Source of the DNA: [Muricauda] lutisoli (nom. illeg.)
Lineage (GTDB): Bacteria > Bacteroidota > Bacteroidia > Flavobacteriales > Flavobacteriaceae
NCBI RefSeq assembly: GCF_017313105.1
Contig: NZ_JAFLND010000002.1
Location: 682,001 to 746,000, forward strand
Reading direction: 5' to 3'
Length of the DNA: 64,000 nucleotides
This document shows positions 44,518 to 53,992 of the stretch, one piece after another. The position numbers and the translations under genes were made by a program. How positions within the stretch are numbered: the first letter of the stretch is position 1; every line of letters starts with the position of its first letter. The notes beneath the pieces are model-generated. The model saw nothing but the letters and a program-made list of their open reading frames with translations. It was not told the DNA's origin and ran no database searches.

Positions 44518-45564
44518 TTATTCGTTGAACGAGTTCCAGCCCTGTGCGGTAATCGGAATTTTGGCCTCACCTCTCGTAATCAAGTGAATGCCTTCGTTCT
44601 TTTCTGTCAGATGTCCAATCACCGTTAGGTTAGGATTCCCCTTTATTTTTGGAAAATCTTCTTGGTCGATGGTGAACAATAATTCATAATCTTCACCACC
44701 GCTCAAAGCAATCATGGTACTGTCCATTTTAAATTCCTCGGATGCTGAAATCACGGTCGGGTCCAATGGGATTTTCTCCTCAAAGACATTACAGCCTACA
44801 TCACTGTGCTTGCACAAATGAATCACTTCGGAAGAAAGGCCGTCACTGATGTCGATCATTGAGGTAGGCTTTACTTCTAATTTTTTGAGCAACTCAACAA
44901 TATCTTTCCGAGCTTCGGGTTTCAATTGGCGTTCAACGATATAGGAATAGGGTTCAAGATCGGGTTGACTGTTCGGGTTAACTTTGAAAACCTCTTTTTC
45001 ACGTTCCAGAACCTGAAGGCCCAAATAGGCTCCTCCAATATCACCGGTCACAACCAACAAATCGTTGGGTTTACCGCCTTTTCGGTAAACGATTTCGTCG
45101 TCGTTCGCTGCACCGATTGCCGTTACGCTAATAATCATTCCCCTTGTGGAAGAAGTGGTGTCTCCACCGACCAAATCCACATTGTACAATTTACAAGCCA
45201 AGGCAACTCCAGCATAAAACTCCTCTAGCGCTTCCAAAGGAAACCTGTTGGAAATGGCCAACGAAACGGTAACCTGAGTAGCAAGGGCATTCATGGCGTA
45301 GATGTCGGAAAGATTGACCATAACCGACTTGTAGCCCAAATGCTTTAGGGGCATATAGCTTAAGTCAAAATGGACCCCTTCCACCAACATGTCAGTGGAC
45401 AGAACAGTTTTTTTGCCATTGTAGTCCATTACGGCGGCGTCGTCACCCACCCCAATTATGGAAGATGGTTGCTTGAGCTCAAAGTTTTTGGTAAGATGGT
45501 CGATTAGGCCAAATTCGCCTAATTCTTCCAAAGATGTACGTTCTTGATTCTTGTCTTCTAGCAT
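44518..45564 (-). CDS. thiL: thiamine-monophosphate kinase
   Basis: A 348-residue ThiL with GVGDDAAVMD, TDMLVEGVHFDLSY, VNLSDIYAMNA, GGDTTSS, DISDGLSSE and SGGEDYELLF. It phosphorylates thiamine phosphate to thiamine diphosphate. ATG 45564 is chosen; the family starts soon after with an E-x-G-EFGLI segment. A CAAAAATA (TATTTTTG on the minus strand) at 45569-45576 lies almost on the start, so the transcript may have almost no leader. Confidence 0.93.
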   Translation of the reverse strand: MLEDKNQERTSLEELGEFGLIDHLTKNFELKQPSSIIGVGDDAAVMDYNGKKTVLSTDMLVEGVHFDLSYMPLKHLGYKSVMVNLSDIYAMNALATQVTVSLAISNRFPLEALEEFYAGVALACKLYNVDLVGGDTTSSTRGMIISVTAIGAANDDEIVYRKGGKPNDLLVVTGDIGGAYLGLQVLEREKEVFKVNPNSQPDLEPYSYIVERQLKPEARKDIVELLKKLEVKPTSMIDISDGLSSEVIHLCKHSDVGCNVFEEKIPLDPTVISASEEFKMDSTMIALSGGEDYELLFTIDQEDFPKIKGNPNLTVIGHLTEKNEGIHLITRGEAKIPITAQGWNSFNE

Positions 45565-45703
45565 TTTGCAAAAATAATGAGGATAATCGTAAATTCTGGT
45601 GTCGGACGGCACATAAAATTTTTTTCGGTAAAACGGTGTCAAAAATCATGTAAATACTTGCGAACAGGGGCTTGATAAGCCTTGTGGAGACTTGAGCTTT
45701 ATT

Positions 45704-45726
45704 TTCCATAGGAAACGCCTATGGAA
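45704..45726. promoter_or_regulatory. 9-bp-arm inverted repeat upstream of the suf operon
   Basis: TTCCATAGG (45704-45712) and CCTATGGAA (45718-45726) form a perfect stem with a 5-base centre, 50 bp upstream of the suf -7 element. It may bind a regulator or end a transcript from upstream; no T-run is present. Confidence 0.4.
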
Positions 45727-45768
45727 TCATACGTTATAATAATGTTAGTTGCTATGGTAAAACCCTAC

Positions 45769-45784
45769 ATATACAGTATATTTG
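45769..45784 (+). promoter_or_regulatory. suf operon promoter with overlapping palindrome
   Basis: TATATTTG (45777-45784) matches the -7 consensus; a TTG lies 25 bp upstream (45749-45751), slightly far. The palindrome ATATAC-A-GTATAT (45769-45781) overlaps the -7 element, placing a possible operator where binding would block polymerase. sufA starts at 45813. Confidence 0.5.
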
Positions 45785-45812
45785 TGGGCTATTTAGATTA
45801 ATTACAAGTAAG

Positions 45813-46142
45813 ATGATTAAGGTTTCAGAATCAGCAAGGCACAAAGTGGTGGCGCTCATGACCGAGGAAGGTTTTGATGCAACCACGGATTTTGTGCGTG
45901 TTGGCGTAAAGAGCGGAGGGTGCAGTGGATTGTCTTATGAATTGAAGTTTGATAAATCCGCAGCGGATACAGATAAGGTTTTTGAAGATAATGATGTGAG
46001 AATCATTGTAGATAAAAAGAGCTTTTTGTATTTGGTAGGCACCACATTGGAATATTCTGGAGGTTTGAACGGGAAGGGTTTTGTGTTCAACAATCCCAAT
46101 GCCCAAAGAACCTGCGGATGTGGAGAAAGTTTTTCACTATAA
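45813..46142 (+). CDS. sufA: A-type iron-sulfur carrier (SufA/IscA family)
   Basis: A 109-residue A-type carrier with the three cysteines Cys37 (KSGGCSGL), Cys101 and Cys103 (CGCGESF). It receives and delivers Fe-S clusters. First gene of the suf operon, 40 bp before sufB. Confidence 0.93.
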   Translation: MIKVSESARHKVVALMTEEGFDATTDFVRVGVKSGGCSGLSYELKFDKSAADTDKVFEDNDVRIIVDKKSFLYLVGTTLEYSGGLNGKGFVFNNPNAQRTCGCGESFSL

Positions 46143-46182
46143 ACATTGACTAAAGGCCTGTAATTGGCTAACTTAAAGATAT

Positions 46183-47628
46183 ATGGCTTATACAGAGGAA
46201 GAATTAAAAAAAGAACTGGAGACCAAAGAGTACGAGTATGGTTTCTATACTGACATTGAATCGGACACCCTTCCCAAAGGGTTGAACGAAGACATTGTTA
46301 TTGCCATCTCCAAAAAGAAGGAAGAACCGGATTGGATGACGGAGTGGCGATTGGAAGCTTTTCGTGCCTGGAAAGAAATGGAGGAACCGGAATGGGCCAA
46401 TGTGACCTATGAAAAGCCGGACTTCCAAAATATTTCTTATTACTCCGCCCCGAACAAAAAACCCAAGTACAACAGCTTGGATGAAGTGGATCCAGAATTA
46501 TTGGAAACCTTCAAAAAGTTGGGGATTTCCGTGGATGAACAGAAAAAATTGGCCGGTGTCGCAGTGGATATCGTGATGGATTCTGTTTCCGTGGCGACCA
46601 CCTTTAAAAAGACATTGGCCGAAAAAGGAATCATTTTCTGTTCCATTTCCGAAGCCATTCAGGAACATCCCGAATTGGTAAAGAAATATTTGGGGACAGT
46701 AGTTCCAAAAAGGGACAACTTTTATGCCGCCTTGAATTCAGCAGTATTTTCCGATGGATCTTTCTGTTATATTCCCAAAGGTGTAAGGTGCCCCATGGAA
46801 CTTTCCACCTACTTCCGAATCAACCAAGCCGGAACGGGACAGTTCGAAAGAACTTTGGTGATTGCCGAAGAGGGTAGCTACGTGAGCTATTTGGAAGGGT
46901 GTACCGCGCCAATGCGCGACGAGAACCAGTTGCATGCAGCTGTAGTGGAGCTCATTGCTTTGGACGATGCAGAAATCAAATATTCCACCGTTCAGAACTG
47001 GTACCCAGGTAATGATAAAGGAAAAGGTGGTGTTTTCAACTTTGTGACCAAGCGAGGATTGTGCGAAAAGAACGCTAAGATTTCTTGGACACAGGTAGAA
47101 ACTGGATCGGCCGTAACTTGGAAGTATCCATCTTGTGTATTGAAAGGAGATAACTCGATCGGTGAGTTCTACTCTATTGCTGTGACCAACAATTTTCAGC
47201 AAGCAGATACAGGAACCAAAATGATTCACTTGGGCAAAAACACCAAGAGTACCATAATTTCCAAAGGTATCTCCGCAGGCCAATCGCAAAACAGCTACCG
47301 TGGATTGGTGCAGGTGAACAGCCGTGCCGAAAATGCAAGGAACTTCTCGCAATGTGATTCCCTGTTGATGGGCAACCGTTGCGGAGCACATACGTTCCCT
47401 TATATTGAAGCCAAGAATAAAACAGCACAAATAGAGCATGAGGCAACTACCAGTAAAATTGGTGAGGACCAAATTTTCTATTGTAACCAAAGGGGAATCG
47501 ATACAGAGAAGGCCATTGCATTGATCGTAAATGGATTTAGCAAGGAGGTGCTGAACAAACTCCCAATGGAATTTGCCGTAGAAGCTCAAAAACTGTTGGA
47601 AATTAGTTTGGAAGGCTCCGTAGGATAA
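46183..47628 (+). CDS. sufB: Fe-S cluster assembly scaffold SufB
   Basis: A 481-residue SufB, strongly conserved in its C-terminal beta-helix ([37 protein letters not shown]) with the cysteine and histidine used for cluster assembly in E. coli. It forms SufBC2D. Confidence 0.97.
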   Translation: MAYTEEELKKELETKEYEYGFYTDIESDTLPKGLNEDIVIAISKKKEEPDWMTEWRLEAFRAWKEMEEPEWANVTYEKPDFQNISYYSAPNKKPKYNSLDEVDPELLETFKKLGISVDEQKKLAGVAVDIVMDSVSVATTFKKTLAEKGIIFCSISEAIQEHPELVKKYLGTVVPKRDNFYAALNSAVFSDGSFCYIPKGVRCPMELSTYFRINQAGTGQFERTLVIAEEGSYVSYLEGCTAPMRDENQLHAAVVELIALDDAEIKYSTVQNWYPGNDKGKGGVFNFVTKRGLCEKNAKISWTQVETGSAVTWKYPSCVLKGDNSIGEFYSIAVTNNFQQADTGTKMIHLGKNTKSTIISKGISAGQSQNSYRGLVQVNSRAENARNFSQCDSLLMGNRCGAHTFPYIEAKNKTAQIEHEATTSKIGEDQIFYCNQRGIDTEKAIALIVNGFSKEVLNKLPMEFAVEAQKLLEISLEGSVG

Positions 47629-47667
47629 TAAACCACCATCATAAAATAATATTTGAAGAACAATAGC

Positions 47668-48420
47668 ATGCTAGAAATCAAAAATTTACACGCAAGCGTA
47701 GAGGATAAGGAAATCCTGAAGGGAATAGACCTAAAGGTGAATGCAGGTGAGGTACACGCCATTATGGGGCCTAACGGTTCTGGTAAAAGTACCTTGGCCG
47801 AGGTAATCGCGGGTCAAGAAGAGTTTGAAGTGGGAGAAGGAAACATTCTCTTGGAAGGAGAGGATTTGGAAGAGCTTTCCCCAGAGGAAAGGGCCCACAA
47901 AGGAGTGTTCTTGTCTTTCCAATACCCGGTTGAGATTCCAGGGGTATCGGTGACCAACTTTATAAAGACCGCCATCAATGAATCCAGAAAAGCACAAGGT
48001 CTGGAAGACATGCCGGCCAACGAAATGCTCAAAAAGATTCGTGAGAAGTCCGAAATGTTGGAAATAGACAGAAAATTTCTTTCCCGTTCCTTGAACGAAG
48101 GGTTCTCTGGAGGTGAAAAGAAGCGTAACGAAATCTTCCAAATGGCAATGATGGAACCCAAATTGGCCATTTTGGACGAGACCGATTCCGGTTTGGATAT
48201 CGATGCACTGCGTATCGTGGCCAATGGTGTCAATAAATTGCGCAGTAAGGACAATGCTATCATAGTAATTACGCACTATCAACGTTTGTTGGAATATATC
48301 GTTCCCGATTTTGTACATGTGTTGTACAATGGAAAAATCGTAAAATCCGGAACCAAGGAATTGGCCTTGGAATTGGAAGAAAAAGGATACGATTGGTTAA
48401 AAGAAGAAGCTGCGGTATAA
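47668..48420 (+). CDS. sufC: Fe-S cluster assembly ATPase SufC
   Basis: A 250-residue ABC-type ATPase: Walker A GPNGSGKST, signature FSGGEKKRNE, Walker B LAILDETDSGLDID. It drives changes in SufB-SufD. ATG 47668 is preferred to an in-frame TTG 15 bp upstream because families start with MLEIKNL. A TTGTCATTCC element follows it inside the operon. Confidence 0.96.
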   Translation: MLEIKNLHASVEDKEILKGIDLKVNAGEVHAIMGPNGSGKSTLAEVIAGQEEFEVGEGNILLEGEDLEELSPEERAHKGVFLSFQYPVEIPGVSVTNFIKTAINESRKAQGLEDMPANEMLKKIREKSEMLEIDRKFLSRSLNEGFSGGEKKRNEIFQMAMMEPKLAILDETDSGLDIDALRIVANGVNKLRSKDNAIIVITHYQRLLEYIVPDFVHVLYNGKIVKSGTKELALELEEKGYDWLKEEAAV

Positions 48421-48426
48421 CCAGTT

Positions 48427-48504
48427 TTGTCATTCCCATGAAAATGGGGATCCAAATGAAAAAAAGAATCATTAATTAGATTTCTGCCAATGCAGGAATG
48501 ACAA
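48427..48504 (+). repeat. 78-bp TTGTCATTCC-bounded repeat element, copy 2
   Basis: TTGTCATTCC (48427-48436) and GGAATGACAA (48495-48504) are perfect 10-bp inverted ends identical to those of the element at 5345-5432. The interior has its own short arms (CCCATGAAAATGGG). It fills the sufC-sufD gap, ending 10 bp before sufD. Confidence 0.7.
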
Positions 48505-48514
48505 TTAAAAACGA

Positions 48515-49831
48515 ATGGATTTAAAGGAAAAATTAGTCTCCTCTTTTATGGCTTTTGAAGATGGCTTGGATTTAGATCATCCAGTGCATGAAGAAAGGTC
48601 CAATGCCATTAAGAACTTTGAGACCAAAGGCTTCCCAACAAAAAAGGATGAAGCTTGGAAGTATACTTCGTTGAAAGGCTTGCAAAAAATCGATTTCAGT
48701 ATTTTTCCAAAGCAAGAAACGACCTTGGAGTACAAAGATGTGAAGAAGTACTTCCTTCATGATATAGACACCTATAAAATTGTGTTTGTAGATGGAGTAT
48801 ACAGTTCCTATCTGTCTGAAACAACACACGACGGTGTAGATGTTTGCTTGATGAGCTCCGCATTCAGTAAGCCAATGTTCCAACAGGTGATTGAAGTGTA
48901 TTTCAACAAAGCGGCCTCCAAAGATGAGTCGTTGACCTCGTTGAACACTGCTTTCAGCAAAGAAGGGGCCTATATATACATCCCAAAAAACAAAATGCCC
49001 AAAAAGCCTATCCAAATATTGCATTTGGCCACGGGCAACGAGGCAGCCTTGATGTTGCAACCACGTAACTTAATAGTAGCGGAGGACAACGCTGAGGTCC
49101 AGATTATAGAACGTCACCAAAGCTTGACCGGAAATGAGGTGTTTACCAATTCTGTAACGGAGATTTTCGCCGGTAAAGATGCCATTGTGGACTACTACAA
49201 GGTCCAGAACGATGCGCCTACCGCTTCTTTGGTGGACAACACCTACATTTCGCAAAAGGATAAAAGTGTAGTGAGGGTTCATACCTTCTCTTTGGGCGGA
49301 AAACTGATTCGCAACAACCTCAATTTTTATCAGAACGGTGAGCGAATCGATTCTACCTTGAAAGGAGTGACGATTTTGGGTGACAAACAGCACGTGGACC
49401 ATCACACTTTGGTTCACCACGCACAGCCTAATTGTGAGAGCCATCAAGATTATAAAGGAATATTTGGCGACAGCTCCACAGGGGTGTTCAATGGAAAGAT
49501 CATTGTGGACAAGATTGCCCAGAAAACGGACGCCTTTCAGCAGAACAACAACATTTTGTTAAGCGATAGGTCGACCATCAACTCAAAGCCTCAATTGGAA
49601 ATTTTCGCGGATGATGTAAAATGTTCGCACGGATGTACCATTGGTCAGTTGGATGAAGAAGCTCTTTTCTACCTAAGATCAAGGGGAATTCCGAAGAAAG
49701 AAGCCAAAGCTTTGATGATGTATGCATTTGCCAACAACGTTTTGGAGAGTGTCCGTATTCCCGAGCTAAAGGCAAGAATCAACAAGATTATTGCTGAAAA
49801 ATTGGGTGTTCGTATGGGGTTTGACCTCTAA
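48515..49831 (+). CDS. sufD: Fe-S cluster assembly protein SufD
   Basis: A 438-residue SufD paralogous to SufB: ends with the SufB/D core (GDKQHVDHHTLVHHAQPNC, IVDKIAQKTDAFQQNNN, CSHGCTIGQLDEEALFYLRSRG). It completes SufBC2D and helps iron acquisition. The start follows the repeat element directly. Confidence 0.95.
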   Translation: MDLKEKLVSSFMAFEDGLDLDHPVHEERSNAIKNFETKGFPTKKDEAWKYTSLKGLQKIDFSIFPKQETTLEYKDVKKYFLHDIDTYKIVFVDGVYSSYLSETTHDGVDVCLMSSAFSKPMFQQVIEVYFNKAASKDESLTSLNTAFSKEGAYIYIPKNKMPKKPIQILHLATGNEAALMLQPRNLIVAEDNAEVQIIERHQSLTGNEVFTNSVTEIFAGKDAIVDYYKVQNDAPTASLVDNTYISQKDKSVVRVHTFSLGGKLIRNNLNFYQNGERIDSTLKGVTILGDKQHVDHHTLVHHAQPNCESHQDYKGIFGDSSTGVFNGKIIVDKIAQKTDAFQQNNNILLSDRSTINSKPQLEIFADDVKCSHGCTIGQLDEEALFYLRSRGIPKKEAKALMMYAFANNVLESVRIPELKARINKIIAEKLGVRMGFDL

Positions 49832-49857
49832 ACTGAACTTTTCACCACAACGTTATA

Positions 49858-51084
49858 ATGATAGAGACCACTTTGGACATACAGGCCATTAGAAAGGATT
49901 TTCCTATCCTCCAAAGAGAGGTCAATGGTAAGCCTTTGGTGTACTTGGACAATGCAGCCACCTCGCAGACACCACAGCAGGTAATCGATGCTATTGTAGA
50001 TTATTACCAAAGGTATAATGCCAATATCCATCGTGGAGTGCATACCTTATCACAAGAGGCAACCGATGCTTACGAAGCGGCACGTCAAAAAATCCAAAAG
50101 CACTTTAACATTGCTCATTCACACGAAGTGATTTTTACTTCGGGAACCACGCAAAGCATTAATTTGGTGGCAACCGGTTTCACTTCTTTTTTAAAGGATG
50201 GTGATGAAATTTTGGTTTCAGCCATGGAGCATCACTCCAACATTGTGCCTTGGCAAATGTTGTGCGAGCGCACCGGTGCTATCCTAAAAGTGATTCCAAT
50301 GAATTTGGAAGGGGAGTTGGTCATGGAGGAATACCACAAGCTATTGTCAGATAAGACAAAGCTGGTCTTCTGCAACCATGTTTCCAATGCTTTGGGTACC
50401 ATCAACCCGATAGAAGAAATCATCGAAGCCGCTCATAAAGCAGGAGCCCCCGTATTAATAGACGGTGCACAGGCAGCGGCACACATAAAAGCGGACTTAC
50501 AAACGTTGGATGTGGATTTTTATACCGTTTCGGCCCACAAAATGTGCGGGCCTACAGGCGTTGGAATGTTGTATGGAAAAGAGGAATGGCTTAAAAAATT
50601 GCCACCGTATCAAGGAGGTGGTGAAATGATCGCTGAGGTAACCTTTGAAAAGACCACCTATGCCGACTTGCCCCATAAGTTTGAAGCAGGAACACCCAAT
50701 ATCTGCGGAGGAATTGCCTTTGGAGCCGCTTTGGATTATATGAACAACATTGGCTTTGATGCTATTGCCGAATACGAAAATGAGTTAGTGCAATATGCCA
50801 CGGAACAATTGCTTGCTATTGAAGGCTTAAAGATTTACGGAACCGCAGCGCACAAAACTTCGGTGATATCCTTTAACATCGAAGGCGTTCACCCCTACGA
50901 TATAGGCACCATTGTGGACAAATTGGGCATTGCTGTGAGAACAGGGCACCATTGTGCGCAGCCCATCATGGATTTTTATGAGATTCCGGGAACGGTAAGG
51001 GCCAGTTTTAGCTTTTATAATACCAAGGAAGAAGTGGATAAACTGGTGGAGGGGGTTACACGCGCAAAGAATATGTTGCTGTAG
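49858..51084 (+). CDS. sufS: cysteine desulfurase SufS
   Basis: A 408-residue PLP enzyme with the PLP lysine Lys228 (SAHKMCG) and the persulfide cysteine Cys366 (RTGHHCAQPI). It removes sulfur from cysteine and hands it to SufE. Length and motifs match group II desulfurases. Confidence 0.97.
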   Translation: MIETTLDIQAIRKDFPILQREVNGKPLVYLDNAATSQTPQQVIDAIVDYYQRYNANIHRGVHTLSQEATDAYEAARQKIQKHFNIAHSHEVIFTSGTTQSINLVATGFTSFLKDGDEILVSAMEHHSNIVPWQMLCERTGAILKVIPMNLEGELVMEEYHKLLSDKTKLVFCNHVSNALGTINPIEEIIEAAHKAGAPVLIDGAQAAAHIKADLQTLDVDFYTVSAHKMCGPTGVGMLYGKEEWLKKLPPYQGGGEMIAEVTFEKTTYADLPHKFEAGTPNICGGIAFGAALDYMNNIGFDAIAEYENELVQYATEQLLAIEGLKIYGTAAHKTSVISFNIEGVHPYDIGTIVDKLGIAVRTGHHCAQPIMDFYEIPGTVRASFSFYNTKEEVDKLVEGVTRAKNMLL

Positions 51085-51156
51085 CCTAACCGTTATCTTT
51101 ATCATAAAGACTTGAATGGCAATCCACCGAGTTGTATTTTTGAATAAAACCATCGC

Positions 51157-51579
51157 ATGACCATAAAAGAGATACAGGAAGAGATAATAGACGAGTTTTC
51201 CATGTTCGACGACTGGATGCAGCGTTACGAATACATGATAGAACTCGGAAAATCGCTTCCCCTTATAGAGGAACAGTACAAAACCGATGACAACCTGATC
51301 AAAGGTTGCCAGAGCAAAGTGTGGGTGCATGCCGAACTCGATGGGGATAAATTGGTTTTCACAGCCGATAGTGATGCCATTATCACCAAAGGAATCATAG
51401 CTATTTTGGTTAGGGCATTCAGCAACCAAAAACCACAGGATATTATTGATGCCGATGTGGAGTTTATAGATGAAATAGGCCTCAAGGAACATTTATCGCC
51501 TACGCGTGCAAACGGATTGGTAAGTATGATCAAGCAGTTGAAATTATACGCGGTTGCTTATCAAACACAGTTAAAATAA
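51157..51579 (+). CDS. sufE: cysteine desulfuration protein SufE
   Basis: A 140-residue SufE with the sulfur-accepting Cys51 in LIKGCQSKVW. It activates SufS and carries sulfur to SufB. Length as usual. Confidence 0.95.
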   Translation: MTIKEIQEEIIDEFSMFDDWMQRYEYMIELGKSLPLIEEQYKTDDNLIKGCQSKVWVHAELDGDKLVFTADSDAIITKGIIAILVRAFSNQKPQDIIDADVEFIDEIGLKEHLSPTRANGLVSMIKQLKLYAVAYQTQLK

Positions 51580-51585
51580 TTTGGA

Positions 51586-51915
51586 ATGAGTGAAGAAACT
51601 ACCATAGATACACAAGAACTGGGAGAAAAGATCGTAAAGGTGCTCAAAACTATTTACGACCCGGAAATCCCTGTGGATATTTACGAGTTGGGTTTAATTT
51701 ACGACGTGTTCGTTAACGAGGAATACGAAGTAAAGATTTTGATGACCCTTACTTCTCCCAATTGTCCGGTTGCGGAAACGTTGCCCGTGGAAGTAGAGGA
51801 AAAGGTAAAGTCCATTGATATGCTAAAGGATGTAGAGGTGGAGATTACCTTTGACCCCCCATGGACCCAAGAGCTGATGAGCGAAGAGGCGAAATTGGAA
51901 CTCGGACTCTTGTAA
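51586..51915 (+). CDS. MIP18/DUF59 family Fe-S assembly protein (SufT-like)
   Basis: A 109-residue MIP18 family protein with YDPEIPVDIYELGLIYDV and the cysteine motif TSPNCPVAETLP, ending in DPPWTQELMSEEAKLELG. Relatives help to mature Fe-S proteins. Six bases after sufE. Confidence 0.92.
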   Translation: MSEETTIDTQELGEKIVKVLKTIYDPEIPVDIYELGLIYDVFVNEEYEVKILMTLTSPNCPVAETLPVEVEEKVKSIDMLKDVEVEITFDPPWTQELMSEEAKLELGLL

Positions 51916-51937
51916 TAAACCCGAAAAATTTCAAAAA

Positions 51938-52171
51938 ATGACCACAAGACAGATTGATAGGATTATTGAGATGGCTTGGGAGGACAGAACTCCGTTCGAG
52001 GCCATTGAATACCAGTTTGGCCTAAAGGAAAATGATGTTAGGGAGGTAATGCGCAGTAACCTCAAACGTTCATCTTTCGAGTTATGGAGAAAACGGGTAA
52101 AAGGGAGGAAGACCAAGCACCAAAAAACATCATCGGCCAACAGATTTAGATCGCAGAATCAAAAACTATAG
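51938..52171 (+). CDS. DUF2805 / TIGR03643 family protein
   Basis: A 77-residue basic protein: an HTH-like N-terminal half (RQIDRIIEMAWEDRTPFEAI, FGLKENDVREVMR) and a Lys/Arg-rich tail. It fits the family I know as TIGR03643/DUF2805, of unknown role. Its place in the suf operon suggests a role tied to Fe-S supply or its regulation, which is inference. Confidence 0.8.
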   Translation: MTTRQIDRIIEMAWEDRTPFEAIEYQFGLKENDVREVMRSNLKRSSFELWRKRVKGRKTKHQKTSSANRFRSQNQKL

Positions 52172-52213
52172 TGAACTCTTGAGGTTTAGTCCGATATCTG
52201 ATATCTGAAAAGT

Positions 52214-52723
52214 ATGGAAAAAGAAATCGTAAACAGAGTAGCTCAAAGCAAGTTGATCACCTTCAATCTGGAGGATTATTATCCGAATGGGGAGCGTAAG
52301 GTCCTGGACATTAAAGATTGGTTGTACGAGGGCTTTATTCTTCGCGAAAAGGAATTCCGTGCCCATGTTGAAGCAAACGATTGGTCGGTATACAAAGATG
52401 CTTATGTGGCGCTTCAATGTTCTTCGGATGCCATAGTACCAGGTTGGGCCTTTATGCTGATTGCTTCCAAACTACAGCCCTACGCTAAAAGAGTGGTCCA
52501 AGGAAGTTTAGAAAACCTCGAAACCGCGCTCTATCAATCCATTTTGGAGAATTTGGATATTACCCAGTTTACCGATAAACCCGTAATCATAAAAGGGTGT
52601 TCCAATAAGCCAGTTCCAGAGAATGCCTATTTGATGGCAGTGGCCAGAATACAGGAGGTCGCTAAGAGTGTGATGTATGGAGAGGCCTGTTCCTCGGTAC
52701 CTCTTTATAAAAAGAGGAAGTAA
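52214..52723 (+). CDS. DUF2480 protein with three Cys-Ser motifs
   Basis: A 169-residue soluble protein. Cysteines occur only at 69, 129 and 159, each followed by serine: LQCSSDA, KGCSNKP and EACSSVP. I believe this is DUF2480, a Bacteroidota family without known function. Three evenly patterned cysteines in the last part of a suf operon make it a candidate Fe-S binder or sulfur carrier, though nothing proves it. Confidence 0.8.
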   Translation: MEKEIVNRVAQSKLITFNLEDYYPNGERKVLDIKDWLYEGFILREKEFRAHVEANDWSVYKDAYVALQCSSDAIVPGWAFMLIASKLQPYAKRVVQGSLENLETALYQSILENLDITQFTDKPVIIKGCSNKPVPENAYLMAVARIQEVAKSVMYGEACSSVPLYKKRK

Positions 52724-52788
52724 CAATTATTCAGTCACAAACCGTGACATTTCTTACTTTTACGGTTCTAAACATTAAACTCCATACT

Positions 52789-53721
52789 ATGAAAAAATTG
52801 CTTTTAGTTGGCATGGGATTGTTTTTTGCATTTTCTGCCCATGCCCAAACCGAAGAAGAGCTCAAATCTGAAATTGGATCAAAAAAAGATTCGATCAAGG
52901 CCATTCAGAAAAGAGTGGACGGTCTACAGGCAAAATTGGATGCCTTGCCAGGCTGGAAAGTAGGTGCTTTCGGAACCATCGGTGGAAGCATATCCCAGTT
53001 CAACAATTGGTTCGCACAGGGAATTCCGAACAACTCTTCGGGCAACATTGGGTTTACCGTAAATGCCTTTGCCAACCTAAAAGAAGAAAAATTCTTTTGG
53101 AGAAATGCGGCCAACCTCAACTTATCCTGGGTAAAGTTGGATGATAAGGATGATCCCAACGATGACGATAGCTTCCGCCAGGCCACGGATGTGTTCAATA
53201 TCACTTCTTTGTACGGTAGAAAATTGAGTGAAAAGTTTGCTATTTCCACCTTGGCAGAATACCGAACTACTATTCTGAGCAATTTTAACGACCCGGGATA
53301 CCTTGACCTTGGTGTAGGTGCTACCTGGACCCCGATAGCGGATTTGGTAGTAGTGATACATCCGCTCAACTACAACTTTGTGTTCAGTAGCGAGGATACC
53401 ATTTTTGAATCCTCCATGGGTGCCAAGATCGTTGCGGATTATACCAAACAAATAGGTGACATAAGCTTTAAAAGTAACCTATCTTTATTCCAAAGCTATG
53501 AAAGTAGCAACTTGAGCAACTGGACATGGACCAATTCTTTTAGCTATACCTTATGGAAAATGATTGGTGTAGGTTTTGATTTTGGGTTGAGAAACAACAA
53601 GCAGGAAACTTTGAATTATATTGTAAACAATGCGCCGACCCCCAATCCTGATGCCACTTTTGACAGCATAGATAATGAATTGCAGACCTATTGGACTTTA
53701 GGACTAAGCTATAAATTCTAA
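52789..53721 (+). CDS. DUF3078 outer membrane barrel protein
   Basis: A 310-residue protein: signal peptide (residues 1-20, ending SAHAQ), short coiled segment (about 22-55), then amphipathic strands to the C-terminal Phe (LGLSYKF). The pattern WKVGAFGTIGGSISQFNNWFAQG is typical of DUF3078. An outer membrane barrel is inferred. ATG 52789 starts the signal peptide. It ends the suf cluster and is followed by a terminator. Confidence 0.85.
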   Translation: MKKLLLVGMGLFFAFSAHAQTEEELKSEIGSKKDSIKAIQKRVDGLQAKLDALPGWKVGAFGTIGGSISQFNNWFAQGIPNNSSGNIGFTVNAFANLKEEKFFWRNAANLNLSWVKLDDKDDPNDDDSFRQATDVFNITSLYGRKLSEKFAISTLAEYRTTILSNFNDPGYLDLGVGATWTPIADLVVVIHPLNYNFVFSSEDTIFESSMGAKIVADYTKQIGDISFKSNLSLFQSYESSNLSNWTWTNSFSYTLWKMIGVGFDFGLRNNKQETLNYIVNNAPTPNPDATFDSIDNELQTYWTLGLSYKF

Positions 53722-53743
53722 AAACCGTAGAAACAAGAAACAA

Positions 53744-53773
53744 AAAAAAGCCCTCGATTCAGAGGGCTTTTTT
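53744..53773. terminator. bidirectional terminator between the suf cluster and hflX
   Basis: GCCCTC (53750-53755) pairs with GAGGGC (53762-53767) around a 6-base loop, with an A-run before and a T-run after (53768-53773). It fits termination on either strand, thus also of hflX. The rest of the gap to 53992 holds no clear feature. Confidence 0.85.
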
Positions 53774-53992
53774 GTGGGGTGAAAAAATGTTTTCTGTGTT
53801 TTTAAGACCATGTCTAAGTAGGTTAAGATCCGTAAGATCTGCGTGTGACACTAAAATGACTTAAAAACAATGTGAAAGTAGCTTTTCAGTGGTCACTCAC
53901 TAAACTTTTGTTGTGAATTGGCCTAAAAATGTTGTGAACAGTTTTCTATTTTACCATTCATCGAGGAAGTTGACTGCTTAGCTGTAAAAGGT

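Noticed and set aside
45565..45812. TPP riboswitch for thiL
   Set aside because: No THI-box-like conserved segments are seen, and this gap is upstream of thiL with only inverted repeats that fit the suf side better.
46738..47589. Long minus-strand frame opposite sufB
   Set aside because: Antisense shadow of a highly conserved gene.
53774..53992. Small gene or RNA after the suf cluster
   Set aside because: Only a 25-codon chance frame and a short AGATC direct repeat were found.
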